Source: an uncultured delta proteobacterium (lineage in GTDB: Bacteria > Desulfobacterota > Desulfobulbia > Desulfobulbales > Desulfocapsaceae). Taken from it: DNA of 64,000 bases. Both the position numbers and the translations under genes were made by a program. The first letter of the stretch is position 1, and each line of letters opens with the position of its first letter. This document shows positions 53,532-62,486 of the stretch, in pieces. The stretch is taken from contig CAIUQR010000136.1 in assembly GCA_903901335.1 (NCBI GenBank), positions 45,933 to 109,932 of the forward strand, read 5' to 3'. Under the pieces are notes generated by a model. The model searched no databases and was not told the origin of the DNA. It saw only the letters and a program-made list of their open reading frames with translations.

Positions 53532-55013
53532 ATGAATATACAACCAGGCAGAGACGTCCAACTTCTTATCGCCCTGCTCGTACCGCTGTTCGGTGCCGTG
53601 GGGGTGATGGTGAAAGGCAAGAATGAAAATCTCAGAGAAGGTATCTCCTGTGTGTCTTCTCTGATTCTCTTCGCAATTGTTCTTTCCTTGATTCCGGATA
53701 TCCTGCACCACAGGACATTGAAATTCCCTATGTTTACCCTTCTGCCCGGAGTATCGATCACCCTCAGGGCCGATGCCATGTCGATGATCTTTGCCATCGT
53801 CGCCTCATCGCTCTGGACCATCGCCGTCTTTTACTCCATGGGCTATATGAGAGGCCTGAAGGAACATGCCCAGACCCGGTTCAATGCCTGTTTCGCGCTG
53901 TCCATCTTCGGTGCCATCGGTGTGGCTTTTTCCGACAACCTCTTCACCATGTATCTCTTCTATGAGATCGTCTCTGTCTGCACCTATCCCTTGGTCGCCC
54001 ATCATCAGGATGACGAAGGGTATCATGGCGCCCGAAAGTACATCATATACCTGACCACAACAGCCAAGGCCTTCCTGCTGCCGGCGATGATTCTGATCTA
54101 TGTGCTGACCGGCACCCTCGACTTTGCCCCCAATATCTCGACTGGAATCTTTCCTGCGGGCGCAAATGGTCCGTTAGTCATTATGCTCTATATCTTCTGT
54201 CTTATCGGTTTTGCCAAGAACGGCGTCATGCCCTTCCACCACTGGCTACCGGGTGCGATGGTCGCCCCGACCCCGGTCTCAGCTCTTCTCCATGCCGTGG
54301 CCGTTGTCAAGGTCGGTGTCTTCTGCACGACCAGAGTCATGCTCTATGTTTTTGGGGTCGACACCATGAATGCCCTCAATCTGGGCATCCCTACCGCCTA
54401 CTTTGTCGGCTTCACCGTTCTGATGGCCTCCATTTTAGCCCTGTCCAAGGACAACCTGAAGGCCCGTCTGGCCTATTCGACGGTCAGCCAGCTTTCCTAT
54501 ATCATCATGGGCGTCGCACTGCTCACCCCTGCCGGTATTCAGGGCGGACTTATCCATATCGTCAATCACGGTTTCTCCAAGATCACGCTGTTCTTCTGCG
54601 CCGGTGCGATCTATGTGGCCGCTCATAAGAAAAACATCTCGGAGATGGAAGGGCTCGGCAAGACCATGCCCTTCACCTTCGGAGCCTTTGCCATCGCCTC
54701 CCTGTCGATGATAGGCGCCCCGCCGGTCGCCGGTTTTGTAACCAAATGGAATCTGCTGGTGGGCTCCATTCAGGCACACCAGATCGGCATCCTGCTTATC
54801 CTTATTGCCAGTACCTTGCTCAATGTCGGGTATTTTGCCCCTGTAACATTCAAGGCCTTTTTCGGAAAACGTCCGGAAGGCGAACCCTATACCGGTATCA
54901 AAGAGGCGCCATTGTCCATGCTCATTCCGATACTGATCGCATGCGCAGTCTCTGTCGTCATTGGTATCTTTCCAAACATTATGATGCAATTTGTAAAGGC
55001 GGTGACAGGATGA
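53532..55013 (+). CDS. MrpD-like antiporter subunit, extra complex I subunit
   Basis: A 493-residue antiporter-like subunit with about 14 helices. The conserved Glu in LFYEIVSVCTYPLVA, the Lys residues in HAVAVVKVGVF and HGFSKITLFF, and FHHWLPGAMVAPTPVSALLH (about 235-254) mark it as related to MrpD, MbhH and NuoL/M. It is not the NuoL-like gene, which follows later with a C-terminal extension, so this is a fourth such subunit. ATG 53532 follows AGGAAG. It overlaps the small downstream gene by four bases. Confidence 0.85.
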   Translation: MNIQPGRDVQLLIALLVPLFGAVGVMVKGKNENLREGISCVSSLILFAIVLSLIPDILHHRTLKFPMFTLLPGVSITLRADAMSMIFAIVASSLWTIAVFYSMGYMRGLKEHAQTRFNACFALSIFGAIGVAFSDNLFTMYLFYEIVSVCTYPLVAHHQDDEGYHGARKYIIYLTTTAKAFLLPAMILIYVLTGTLDFAPNISTGIFPAGANGPLVIMLYIFCLIGFAKNGVMPFHHWLPGAMVAPTPVSALLHAVAVVKVGVFCTTRVMLYVFGVDTMNALNLGIPTAYFVGFTVLMASILALSKDNLKARLAYSTVSQLSYIIMGVALLTPAGIQGGLIHIVNHGFSKITLFFCAGAIYVAAHKKNISEMEGLGKTMPFTFGAFAIASLSMIGAPPVAGFVTKWNLLVGSIQAHQIGILLILIASTLLNVGYFAPVTFKAFFGKRPEGEPYTGIKEAPLSMLIPILIACAVSVVIGIFPNIMMQFVKAVTG

Positions 55014-55261
55014 TTGTTCATCTAATCGATTACCTCAAAGAGCGGTTACGCCTCGTGACTCTCTTCTGCTGTATCGGAATTGCGGCGATTATGGTCTGGA
55101 GTCTGACGGTCGACACGCATCATGCCCATACCTGGGTGGAAAAGGAAATTCCTGTGTTCTGGGGATTATTTGGGTTCTGCGCCTGCATTGTCATTATCTT
55201 CTTTGCACGGTGGTTCGGCAAGAGCGGTATCAAAATCCGGGAGGACTATTATGACAAGTAG
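55010..55261 (+). CDS. Small two-helix protein of the nuo operon
   Basis: An 83-residue protein with two predicted membrane helices (LVTLFCCIGIAAIMVWSLTV and FWGLFGFCACIVIIFFARWF) and a charged end GKSGIKIREDYYDK. Its ATG lies in the stop of the MrpD-like gene (ATGA) and its end overlaps the next start by 11 bases, so it is translated as part of the operon. I do not recognise a family; it may link the extra antiporter subunit to the complex. Confidence 0.75.
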   Translation: MIVHLIDYLKERLRLVTLFCCIGIAAIMVWSLTVDTHHAHTWVEKEIPVFWGLFGFCACIVIIFFARWFGKSGIKIREDYYDK

Positions 55262-57038
55262 TTTCATCCATCCCTCCCTGATCATGATCCTGGGGGCATG
55301 CATCCTTCCTTTGTTCAAGGAGCCATTCAGGAAGCCGTATCTCGTCCTGGTCCCGCTCCTGGCCTTCCTGGATGTGCTTTATCTGAGCGGACATGCCGGG
55401 ACCTATGGTGTTTTCCATTTCATGCAATGGACACTGACCTTCGGTCGCATCGACAGCTATTCGATGATCTTCGGTTTCATCATGTCCTTAATGGCTATCA
55501 TCGGCACTATCTACGGCCTGCATGTGAAGGACGACTGGCAGCATATTGCGGCCTGGTTTTATGTCGCCGGATCTCTCGGCGTCATCTACTGCGGCGATTA
55601 TCTTGTCCTTTTCCTTTTCTGGGAGATGATGGCTTTTGCCTCCACCTTCCTCGTCTGGTTTAACAAGGATGCAGGTTCTCTTGCCGCCGGCTACCGCTAC
55701 CTGCTTGTCCATACTTTTGGCGGCGTCGTCCTCCTGCTTGGTTTCGTGCTCAGATACCAGGTAACAGGCGATCTCTCCTTTGTCCAGCTCGATGTGCATA
55801 ATCCTCAGCTCTACACCTGGCTTATCATGGCCGGTCTGATGCTGAACGCGGCGGTACCGCCGCTGCACTCCTGGCTGCCGGATGCGTACAGCAAGGCCAC
55901 CGTCACCGGGGCCGTCTTCATGTGCGCCTTTACCACAAAAACGGCCATTTATACACTCATTCGCGCCTGCGCCGGATTTGAGGTTCTGATTGTCCTGGGC
56001 GTGGTGATGGCCATCTACGGCATTGTCTACGCGGCCATGGAAAATGATGTCCGCAAACTCTTAGGCTGGGAGATCATCAGCCAGGTCGGCTACATGGTTG
56101 CCGGCGTCGGCATCGGCACCTCGCTTGCGATAAACGGTGCCTGCGCCCATGCCTTTGCCCACATCCTGTACAAGGGTCTGCTCTTCATGGGAGCCGGTTC
56201 GATCATCCATATGACCGGCAGATGCAAATTCACCGAGCTTGGCGGCCTGTACAAAAAAATGCCCAACACCATGCTGCTTACTCTTGTCGGTGCGATCTCG
56301 GTCTCTGCCTTTCCGTTCCTGTCGGGCTTCGTCTCGAAATCGATGATCATTGCCGCAAGCTTTGAGTCGCATATCCTCTGGGCAGGTTTTCTGCTCTCCG
56401 TTGTTTCTGCCGGGACCTTCCTGGTTGCCGGTCTGCGGCTTCCCTATCTCCTGTTCTTCGGTGAAAGCCGATGCCCGGCCGAGTCCTTCGAGAAGGCCGA
56501 GGATCCGCCATGGAACATGCAGATGGCCATGATGATTGCCGCCTTTCTCTGTATCGTGATCGGCTCGTATCTGCCCTTCCTGTATAACATGCTGCCCCAT
56601 CAGGATGTTGAATTCAATCCATATACCGCCTACCACATGAGTGAGACCCTGCAGATTCTTGCCTTTACGGCGCTGGGTTTCTTCCTTTTCCGGAAATGGA
56701 CCGCTGCCGAGGCAACAATCAGTCTCGATCTGGACTGGTTTTACCGTAAAGGCGGCCGGGTATTCCTCTGGCTGGCCAAGAAACCCCTGCAATGGGCGGA
56801 TACTGCCTGGGGTATGGCATACGAGGTGGTCGGCCTGAATATGCTTATGACCACTGCCAAATTCTGGTCCTGGTTTGACTGGCACGGAATTGATGGCGTG
56901 GTGGACGGGACTGCCCGTTGTGTCCGCGCCATCGGCAGACGAGTAGCCCTTGTCCTGCAAAAAGGGCAGATACAACAGACCATCTATTACACGGTCTCCT
57001 TTGCCGCCATTATTCTTTTCGCTTATGTCTGGCTTTAA
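55251..57038 (+). CDS. nuoL: NuoL-like antiporter subunit
   Basis: A 595-residue subunit. The antiporter core has FLFWEMMAFASTFLVW, VPPLHSWLPDAYSKATVTGA (about 203-222) and AFAHILYKGLLFMGAGSI with the channel Lys residues. Beyond the core the C terminus continues as a long amphipathic segment and a final helix (LQKGQIQQTIYYTVSFAAII near the end), as in NuoL with its lateral helix. The sequence of the core is nearer to MrpD/HyfB types than to E. coli NuoL. GGAGG six bases before ATG 55251 fixes the start. Confidence 0.85.
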   Translation: MTSSFIHPSLIMILGACILPLFKEPFRKPYLVLVPLLAFLDVLYLSGHAGTYGVFHFMQWTLTFGRIDSYSMIFGFIMSLMAIIGTIYGLHVKDDWQHIAAWFYVAGSLGVIYCGDYLVLFLFWEMMAFASTFLVWFNKDAGSLAAGYRYLLVHTFGGVVLLLGFVLRYQVTGDLSFVQLDVHNPQLYTWLIMAGLMLNAAVPPLHSWLPDAYSKATVTGAVFMCAFTTKTAIYTLIRACAGFEVLIVLGVVMAIYGIVYAAMENDVRKLLGWEIISQVGYMVAGVGIGTSLAINGACAHAFAHILYKGLLFMGAGSIIHMTGRCKFTELGGLYKKMPNTMLLTLVGAISVSAFPFLSGFVSKSMIIAASFESHILWAGFLLSVVSAGTFLVAGLRLPYLLFFGESRCPAESFEKAEDPPWNMQMAMMIAAFLCIVIGSYLPFLYNMLPHQDVEFNPYTAYHMSETLQILAFTALGFFLFRKWTAAEATISLDLDWFYRKGGRVFLWLAKKPLQWADTAWGMAYEVVGLNMLMTTAKFWSWFDWHGIDGVVDGTARCVRAIGRRVALVLQKGQIQQTIYYTVSFAAIILFAYVWL

Positions 57039-57064
57039 TACATTGAAATTGAGGACCATCTGTA

Positions 57065-58606
57065 ATGGATCAACTACTTCTTAATCCGGGATTTCCGCTA
57101 CTGAGCACGCTTATTTTTCTCCCCTTGGCCGGGGTGATTCCACTGCTCATTGTCAAGAATGACTCCTTTAGCCGATACTGGACCCTGGCTGTTACGACGG
57201 TGGTGGCGGTACTGTCTCTTCTGCTCATTACCGGCTTTGATAAGACTACGGTAAAGTTTCAATTCGCAGAATATCATAGCTGGGTACAATCACTGAATAT
57301 CCAGTATGTCGTCGGTGTAGACGGCATTTCGATCCTGCTGGTCATCCTGACCACCTTGATCATGCCGCTCTGTGTCCTCGCTTCCTGGTCCTATATTAAA
57401 ACCCGGATACCGACCTTCATGATCTGCCTTTTGATCATGGAAACCGCAATGCTCGGCGTCTTTGTCGCCCTTGATTTCGTCCTCTTCTATATTCTCTGGG
57501 AGGCCATGCTCATCCCGATGTATCTGCTTATCGGCATCTGGGGCGGCCCGCGGAAGATCTATGCCTCGGTAAAATTCTTTCTCTACACCCTGGCCGGGTC
57601 AATCCTGATGCTGGTTGGTATCATCTGGCTCTATATGGCCAACCATTACAGCTTCTTTATCCCGGATATGATGTGGGTGGACTACTCGTTCAACCACCAG
57701 ATTCTGCTGTTCCTGGCCTTTTTCCTGGCCTTTGCGATCAAGGTGCCGATGTTCCCCTTTCATACCTGGTTGCCGGCAGCGCACGTTGAGGCCCCAACTG
57801 CGGGGTCAGTTATCCTGGCCAGCATCCTGTTGAAGATGGGCACCTATGGTTTTCTGCGTTTTGCGCTGCCGATCACCCCGGCGGCCACCGTCTACCTGAT
57901 GCCGTATGTCCTCTGGCTCTCCATTGCCGGTATCATCTATGGCGGCTTCACAGCCCTGGCCCAGCAGGATATGAAAAAACTGATCGCCTATTCGTCTGTC
58001 GGTCATATGGGATTTGTGACGCTGGGCATTTTTGTTCTCAACATCCAGGGAATGGAGGGCTCGATTCTGCAGATGATCAATCATGGCGTCACCACCGGCG
58101 CCCTGTTTCTCTGTGTCGGCATGATCTATGAGCGCACCCATAGCCGTGAGTTGAGTTCGGCCACCGGAGTTGGAAAATTCATGCCTGTCTATGTCACCTT
58201 TCTGGCATTCTTCTCGCTGTCATCCTTCGGCTTTCCGGGGACGAACAGTTTTGTCGGTGAATTTTTGATCCTGGCCGGCGCCTTCAAAACAAACATACTT
58301 TTCAAACATAACATCGCCCTTGGACTGGCCGCGATCCCCGGGGCGGTCCTTGCCGCTGCCTATATGCTCCGGATGCTGCAGAAGATCGTCTGGGGAGGGA
58401 CAGCAAACCCGGACCAGTCCTGGCTGACGGATCTGAATATACGCGAGATTGCAACCCTGGCCCCCTTTCTCTTTTTCGTGTTCTGGATCGGACTTGGCCC
58501 ACAACCCTTTATTAATCTGATGCACAGCAGTGTTGTCAATCTCCTCGACCAATTTCATGCCCATCAGGGACATGCTCTTGCTGCTGCCGAGTTGATACTG
58601 CGTTGA
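57065..58606 (+). CDS. nuoM: Complex I subunit NuoM (chain 4)
   Basis: A 513-residue antiporter-like subunit with 14 helices. It shows YVVGVDGISILLVILTTLIM (about 79-98), FYILWEAMLIPMYLLIGIWG (about 140-159), MFPFHTWLPAAHVEAPTAGS (about 235-254) and LLKMGTYGFLRFALP, all typical of NuoM. It pumps protons in the middle of the membrane arm. It starts 26 bases after the NuoL-like gene. Confidence 0.95.
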   Translation: MDQLLLNPGFPLLSTLIFLPLAGVIPLLIVKNDSFSRYWTLAVTTVVAVLSLLLITGFDKTTVKFQFAEYHSWVQSLNIQYVVGVDGISILLVILTTLIMPLCVLASWSYIKTRIPTFMICLLIMETAMLGVFVALDFVLFYILWEAMLIPMYLLIGIWGGPRKIYASVKFFLYTLAGSILMLVGIIWLYMANHYSFFIPDMMWVDYSFNHQILLFLAFFLAFAIKVPMFPFHTWLPAAHVEAPTAGSVILASILLKMGTYGFLRFALPITPAATVYLMPYVLWLSIAGIIYGGFTALAQQDMKKLIAYSSVGHMGFVTLGIFVLNIQGMEGSILQMINHGVTTGALFLCVGMIYERTHSRELSSATGVGKFMPVYVTFLAFFSLSSFGFPGTNSFVGEFLILAGAFKTNILFKHNIALGLAAIPGAVLAAAYMLRMLQKIVWGGTANPDQSWLTDLNIREIATLAPFLFFVFWIGLGPQPFINLMHSSVVNLLDQFHAHQGHALAAAELILR

Positions 58607-58651
58607 CTGTGAGAGACGTTTAACGATTAACGACCTACTGAAGGTAACACA

Positions 58652-60064
58652 ATGCTATTTCTACCTGAGTTGACACTGCTGGGAGCAGGTTTGATTATCT
58701 TCCTTGTAAGCCTGGGAAAACCTGATAGCGGTACGGTTAAAAATATTACCATTGGTCTGGGCGCAGCTACCCTTATCGCCGCACTGATGAGTTTCGACCA
58801 GCAGGGCGATCTCTTCTTTAAATCATACAGGGTTGACCTCTTTTCCCAGGTTTTCAAGATTCTCATCGCCGGTGCAATGCTTGCCGTTCTGATCTTTGGC
58901 CGGAAACTCACCAGTATCAAAAAGGAAATCCATCCCGAATACTATCTCTTCCTCTTCTCGGGTGTTCTCGGTCTGATGATGCTGGTGTCAAGTGTGGAAC
59001 TACTGGCAATCTTTGTCTCTCTTGAGCTTTCTTCTTTCGCTGTCTATATCATGGTGCCGATGCGGGACGACTCGGGGAAGATCAATTTCCAGATGGAGGC
59101 GGGAGCCAAATATCTGCTCTTTGGGGTCATGGCCACGGGCTTTATGCTCTTCGGCATGAGCTATATGTATGGTCTTACCGGTTCCACCCATTTGGATGTG
59201 ATCGTCAAGGGCCTCTCTACCATGTACAACCAGCCGGCCGCCGTCGTCGCGATAATGATGGTCCTGGCAGGCTTTTTTTACAAACTGGCGATCTTCCCCT
59301 TCCACTTCTGGGTACCGGATGTCTATGAAGGGGCTGCCAACGAGACCACCGCCTTTATTGCCTCCGTGCCGAAGCTTGCGGCGGTCGCCCTGCTCATCCG
59401 GCTTATAAGCATGGTCAGTGCTGAGGGCCATACCATCGTCAACCTGCTCAAGGTCTGTTCGGTGCTCTCCATGTTCTACGGCAACCTGTCGGCACTTGTC
59501 CAGAAAGACCTCAAACGTATGCTGGGCTTTTCCGGTATCGCCCACGCCGGTTTCGTCCTTCTCGGCCTGCTCACCTTCCAGACGACCGGATACGCCAACG
59601 CCCTCTATTATATCGCCGGTTATGCGGTAATGAATCTCGCCTGCTTTCTGGTCATCTGTACCGTGGCCAAGGACGGCGAAAACGTTCTGATCGAGGATCT
59701 GAGCGGGCTGCATAAACGCTCGCCAATTCTTGCACTGACGCTGGCAATCGGGCTCTTTGCCCTGGCAGGAATTCCGCCATTTGTCGGATTTATGGGAAAA
59801 TTCTATATCCTGGTAGGCGCACTGAAACAGGATTATATTTACCTGGTCACCCTGGCAGCGATCAACACCGCAATCGCCATCTACTACTACCTGTCTGTTG
59901 TCCGGGTCACCTTCTGCAGTAATCCGGAGAATCAGGACGTTGTAAAGACCGGGATGCTGACCAATGCCACCTCCATTGTCCTGTTGATCATTATTGTGGC
60001 AATGGGTGTTGAACCACAGAAGTTTGTCGATTTCGCGCAAATGACTATACAGTCGATAATGTAA
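58652..60064 (+). CDS. nuoN: Complex I subunit NuoN (chain 2)
   Basis: A 470-residue antiporter-like subunit. Family motifs are ELLAIFVSLELSSFAVYIMV (about 113-132), FPFHFWVPDVYEGAANETTA (about 213-232), SVPKLAAVALLIRL and DLKRMLGFSGIAHAGFVLLG (about 286-305). It sits nearest the NuoA/J/K end in the complex and is the last gene of the operon. Confidence 0.95.
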   Translation: MLFLPELTLLGAGLIIFLVSLGKPDSGTVKNITIGLGAATLIAALMSFDQQGDLFFKSYRVDLFSQVFKILIAGAMLAVLIFGRKLTSIKKEIHPEYYLFLFSGVLGLMMLVSSVELLAIFVSLELSSFAVYIMVPMRDDSGKINFQMEAGAKYLLFGVMATGFMLFGMSYMYGLTGSTHLDVIVKGLSTMYNQPAAVVAIMMVLAGFFYKLAIFPFHFWVPDVYEGAANETTAFIASVPKLAAVALLIRLISMVSAEGHTIVNLLKVCSVLSMFYGNLSALVQKDLKRMLGFSGIAHAGFVLLGLLTFQTTGYANALYYIAGYAVMNLACFLVICTVAKDGENVLIEDLSGLHKRSPILALTLAIGLFALAGIPPFVGFMGKFYILVGALKQDYIYLVTLAAINTAIAIYYYLSVVRVTFCSNPENQDVVKTGMLTNATSIVLLIIIVAMGVEPQKFVDFAQMTIQSIM

Positions 60065-60084
60065 GAAAACCTCTTACACGAATA

Positions 60085-60121
60085 CAAAAAAGCCTTGTGA
60101 ACTTTTCACAGGGCTTTTTTT
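60085..60121 (+). terminator. Terminator of the nuo operon
   Basis: A stem AAAAAAGCCTTGTGAA / TTCACAGGGCTTTTTT with a short loop (one G-T pair), followed by more T residues, begins about 20 bases after the nuoN stop. Confidence 0.88.
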
Positions 60122-60316
60122 CATTTCTATCCTTGCTTCTTGTCCAGGCACTATTGCTTGTGGCTCTCCAGATGCTCCTTGTAGAAATTGAGATTCCATC
60201 CGACACAATCCCCACATTCCAATTTAATCCACATCTGAAAGTCAATCAACCACATGTCAGTCAATGGATAACAGGAAACATCTTCTTTCTGTTACATGAC
60301 ATTTAGGTTATGATCT

Positions 60317-60340
60317 GTGGGAAGTATCTTGACTATGATA
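60317..60340 (+). repeat. Dispersed GTGGAAAGAT repeat, copy E
   Basis: GTGGGAAGTATCTTGACTAT is the most divergent of the five related intergenic copies. Confidence 0.35.
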
Positions 60341-60668
60341 TCTCGATCGCGGCAGACGTCGTTTCGCGACCCTCCGGACATAACAACCACTTGTCTTGTT
60401 GACCACGAAATAAAGTATATCGTTGCGATACGATGTAATTCTATAACAACCTGAATCAGATCAGTGACGCCGTTCTCTTGGGCTTTCGCAGGTCATGATT
60501 GTCAGACAACTTCCGGACCATGTAGAATGGCGATGACTGCGGTCCGTGTTCAGTCCGAGACGTCCAACTCGGTGAAAATGGCGTATGTTTCAAATTTATT
60601 GGATGCGTCAATGGACCAGAAGAGTCATACTGAAAATAAATCCATCAGTATTTGTTAGGGTGAATTCA

Positions 60669-62342
60669 ATGCCTCGAAATTATTCACAGCCGGAAAGTTC
60701 TCAAACAGGATCCTTGACAAGGTGGCTTGTTTCTGGAGTCGTGCTGGTCAACCTTTTCGTTTTTTTTCTCATTGGGGTGTACCTGTATCAAAGCCGGATC
60801 AATTTAGAGACCCGGAACGAGATCAGAACACAGAATATCGCTCAAGTCTTTGAAGACAACATCGCTGCAACCATCGGCAGGATGGACATCTCCCTGATTG
60901 CAGTAAAAGATGAGGTTGAAAGGCAGCTAGCCAGCGGCGAGATCAACCAGAAACAGCTTAACCTCTTCATCGCAAGGTATTTTTCGCTCGTCCCACAGCT
61001 TGAGAGTATTCGTGTCGCAGATACCCAGGGTGATGTTCTTTACGGTATTAACCTGGTGAAACACGTCAATATTGTCGACCGTGATTATTTCATACACCTT
61101 CGGGAGAATGAAGACAAAGGGCTGGTCTTTGGAAAACCGGTAGAGAGCAGGATGACTGGGAAATGGGTTCTGAACATAGCCCGTCGATTGACTAAGGACG
61201 ACGGTTCCTTTGCCGGAATCGTATTCGGTCAAATTTCATCTGAAAATTTCGCGGACTCTTTTTCAAAGTTAAATCTAGATAAACATGGTTCTATTTCTCT
61301 TCGTAACACGGAACATGAAATTATCGCCAGATATCCAGAAACAAAATTCGCAACCGAAGTCGAACGAAAGAACATTTCTCCGCAATTCAAGGAGCTTATT
61401 CAATCAGGCAGGCAACAGGCAACCTACAGGGCGCGCTATCCTCTGGATAATATCGAACGGGTCTATACCTTCCACCGGGTTGAAAAATATCCTCTGATTA
61501 TCAACGCGGGGCTCGCACCCAGCCAATACCTTGCAACCTGGCGAAAAGATGCAACCGTCAATCTGCTGCTTTTGCTGATGTTCTCAGGCGGTTCACTTGT
61601 ATTTTCAAGAGCGTTAATTGTCAGGTGGAAAGGCGAAAAGCTGGCGCAGATGGAACTCAGTAAGTTAAATGAAAATCTCGAACAAAGGGTGCAGGAACGA
61701 ACTGATGAACTGGCAAAGACCATTGACATGCTGAAGGAGCAAGCAGAACTTCTGGACCTTGCACATGATGCCATACTCGTTCGCGATCCGGATGCCGTTG
61801 TCAGATATTGGAACAGCGGTGCCGAGGAAACCTACGGCTGGACGAAGGAAGAGGTGTTAGGGAAGAATTCTCATGATCTTTTAAAAACTCAATACCCAAT
61901 ATCCCTGGATGATATTATTTCATGTGCTCTCGATACCGGGCAGTGGGAGGGTGAATTGAGGCAAATCACAAAGAATGGAATTCCGATCATCGTCGCAAGC
62001 CGCTGGGGAACCCATAAAAATATCGATGGTAACCTCCTTGGATTTCTCGTAATCAACCGCAACATTACGGAACGAATAAAAATGACGGAGGAAAGGAACC
62101 GACTTATCGACGACCTGCAAAAGGCACTTGCCAATGTGAAGATGTTAAGCGGTCTCATTCCGATTTGTGCCTCTTGCAAAATGATACGTGATGATAAAGG
62201 ATACTGGAATCAGATCGAGTCATATGTCAGGGACCATTCCGAGGCAAAGTTCAGTCATGGAATATGCCCTGATTGCGCAAGAAAACTCTACCCTGACCTT
62301 GGTTTAGACTTTGGACCTATGTTGGAAAAGAGCGCGGATTGA
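60669..62342 (+). CDS. Membrane sensor: dCache, coiled coil, PAS and Cys4 tail
   Basis: A 557-residue sensor without a kinase or cyclase domain. Domains in order: N-terminal helix (about 20-42), a periplasmic double-Cache domain (about 50-300; ARYFSLVPQLESIRVADTQG, VDRDYFIHLRENEDKGLVFG), a second helix (VNLLLLLMFSGGSLVF), a coiled coil (LNENLEQRVQERTDELAKTI), a PAS domain (about 385-500; LAHDAILVRDPDAVVRYWNS, TYGWTKEEVLG) and a C-terminal module with CASC, a KMIRDDKGYWNQIESY stretch and CPDC. That tail is common after PAS domains in environmental bacteria and may bind a metal. AGGGTGA before ATG 60669 decides the start. Confidence 0.85.
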   Translation: MPRNYSQPESSQTGSLTRWLVSGVVLVNLFVFFLIGVYLYQSRINLETRNEIRTQNIAQVFEDNIAATIGRMDISLIAVKDEVERQLASGEINQKQLNLFIARYFSLVPQLESIRVADTQGDVLYGINLVKHVNIVDRDYFIHLRENEDKGLVFGKPVESRMTGKWVLNIARRLTKDDGSFAGIVFGQISSENFADSFSKLNLDKHGSISLRNTEHEIIARYPETKFATEVERKNISPQFKELIQSGRQQATYRARYPLDNIERVYTFHRVEKYPLIINAGLAPSQYLATWRKDATVNLLLLLMFSGGSLVFSRALIVRWKGEKLAQMELSKLNENLEQRVQERTDELAKTIDMLKEQAELLDLAHDAILVRDPDAVVRYWNSGAEETYGWTKEEVLGKNSHDLLKTQYPISLDDIISCALDTGQWEGELRQITKNGIPIIVASRWGTHKNIDGNLLGFLVINRNITERIKMTEERNRLIDDLQKALANVKMLSGLIPICASCKMIRDDKGYWNQIESYVRDHSEAKFSHGICPDCARKLYPDLGLDFGPMLEKSAD

Positions 62343-62375
62343 TGGGGAACATTTCTATCAATCGGTCCGTATTGA

Positions 62376-62402
62376 GTGGAAAGATCTTGACTTTGGAAAC
62401 AG
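62376..62402 (+). repeat. Dispersed GTGGAAAGAT repeat, copy C
   Basis: GTGGAAAGATCTTGACTTTG plus seven bases, the copy closest to the consensus. It lies 34 bases after the sensor gene and about 85 before the next start. Confidence 0.5.
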
Positions 62403-62486
62403 CTATTTTTGTTAGGCTGAGTACGTCGCGCTTAGGCCAGCAAGAGAATATGTGTAAATAACGTTGTAAAACAAGAGAGGAATGCA

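Larger units (their letters stand above)
60065..60668. other. Intergenic region after nuoN
   Basis: About 600 bases without a supported gene. It holds the nuo terminator (60085-60121), copy E of the dispersed repeat (60317-60340) and the ribosome binding site of the sensor gene. I see nothing else with recognisable structure. Confidence 0.45.

Noticed and set aside
56061..57059. A 332-codon open frame on the minus strand in the nuo operon
   Set aside because: It reads as the reverse of the NuoL-like gene with unlikely His- and Gly-rich composition.
59000..60040. A 346-codon open frame on the minus strand under nuoN
   Set aside because: Reverse-strand shadow of nuoN with Asp/Gln-rich composition and no motif.
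60097..60306. A hydrophobic 69-codon frame after nuoN
   Set aside because: It begins inside the terminator hairpin and has no ribosome binding site.
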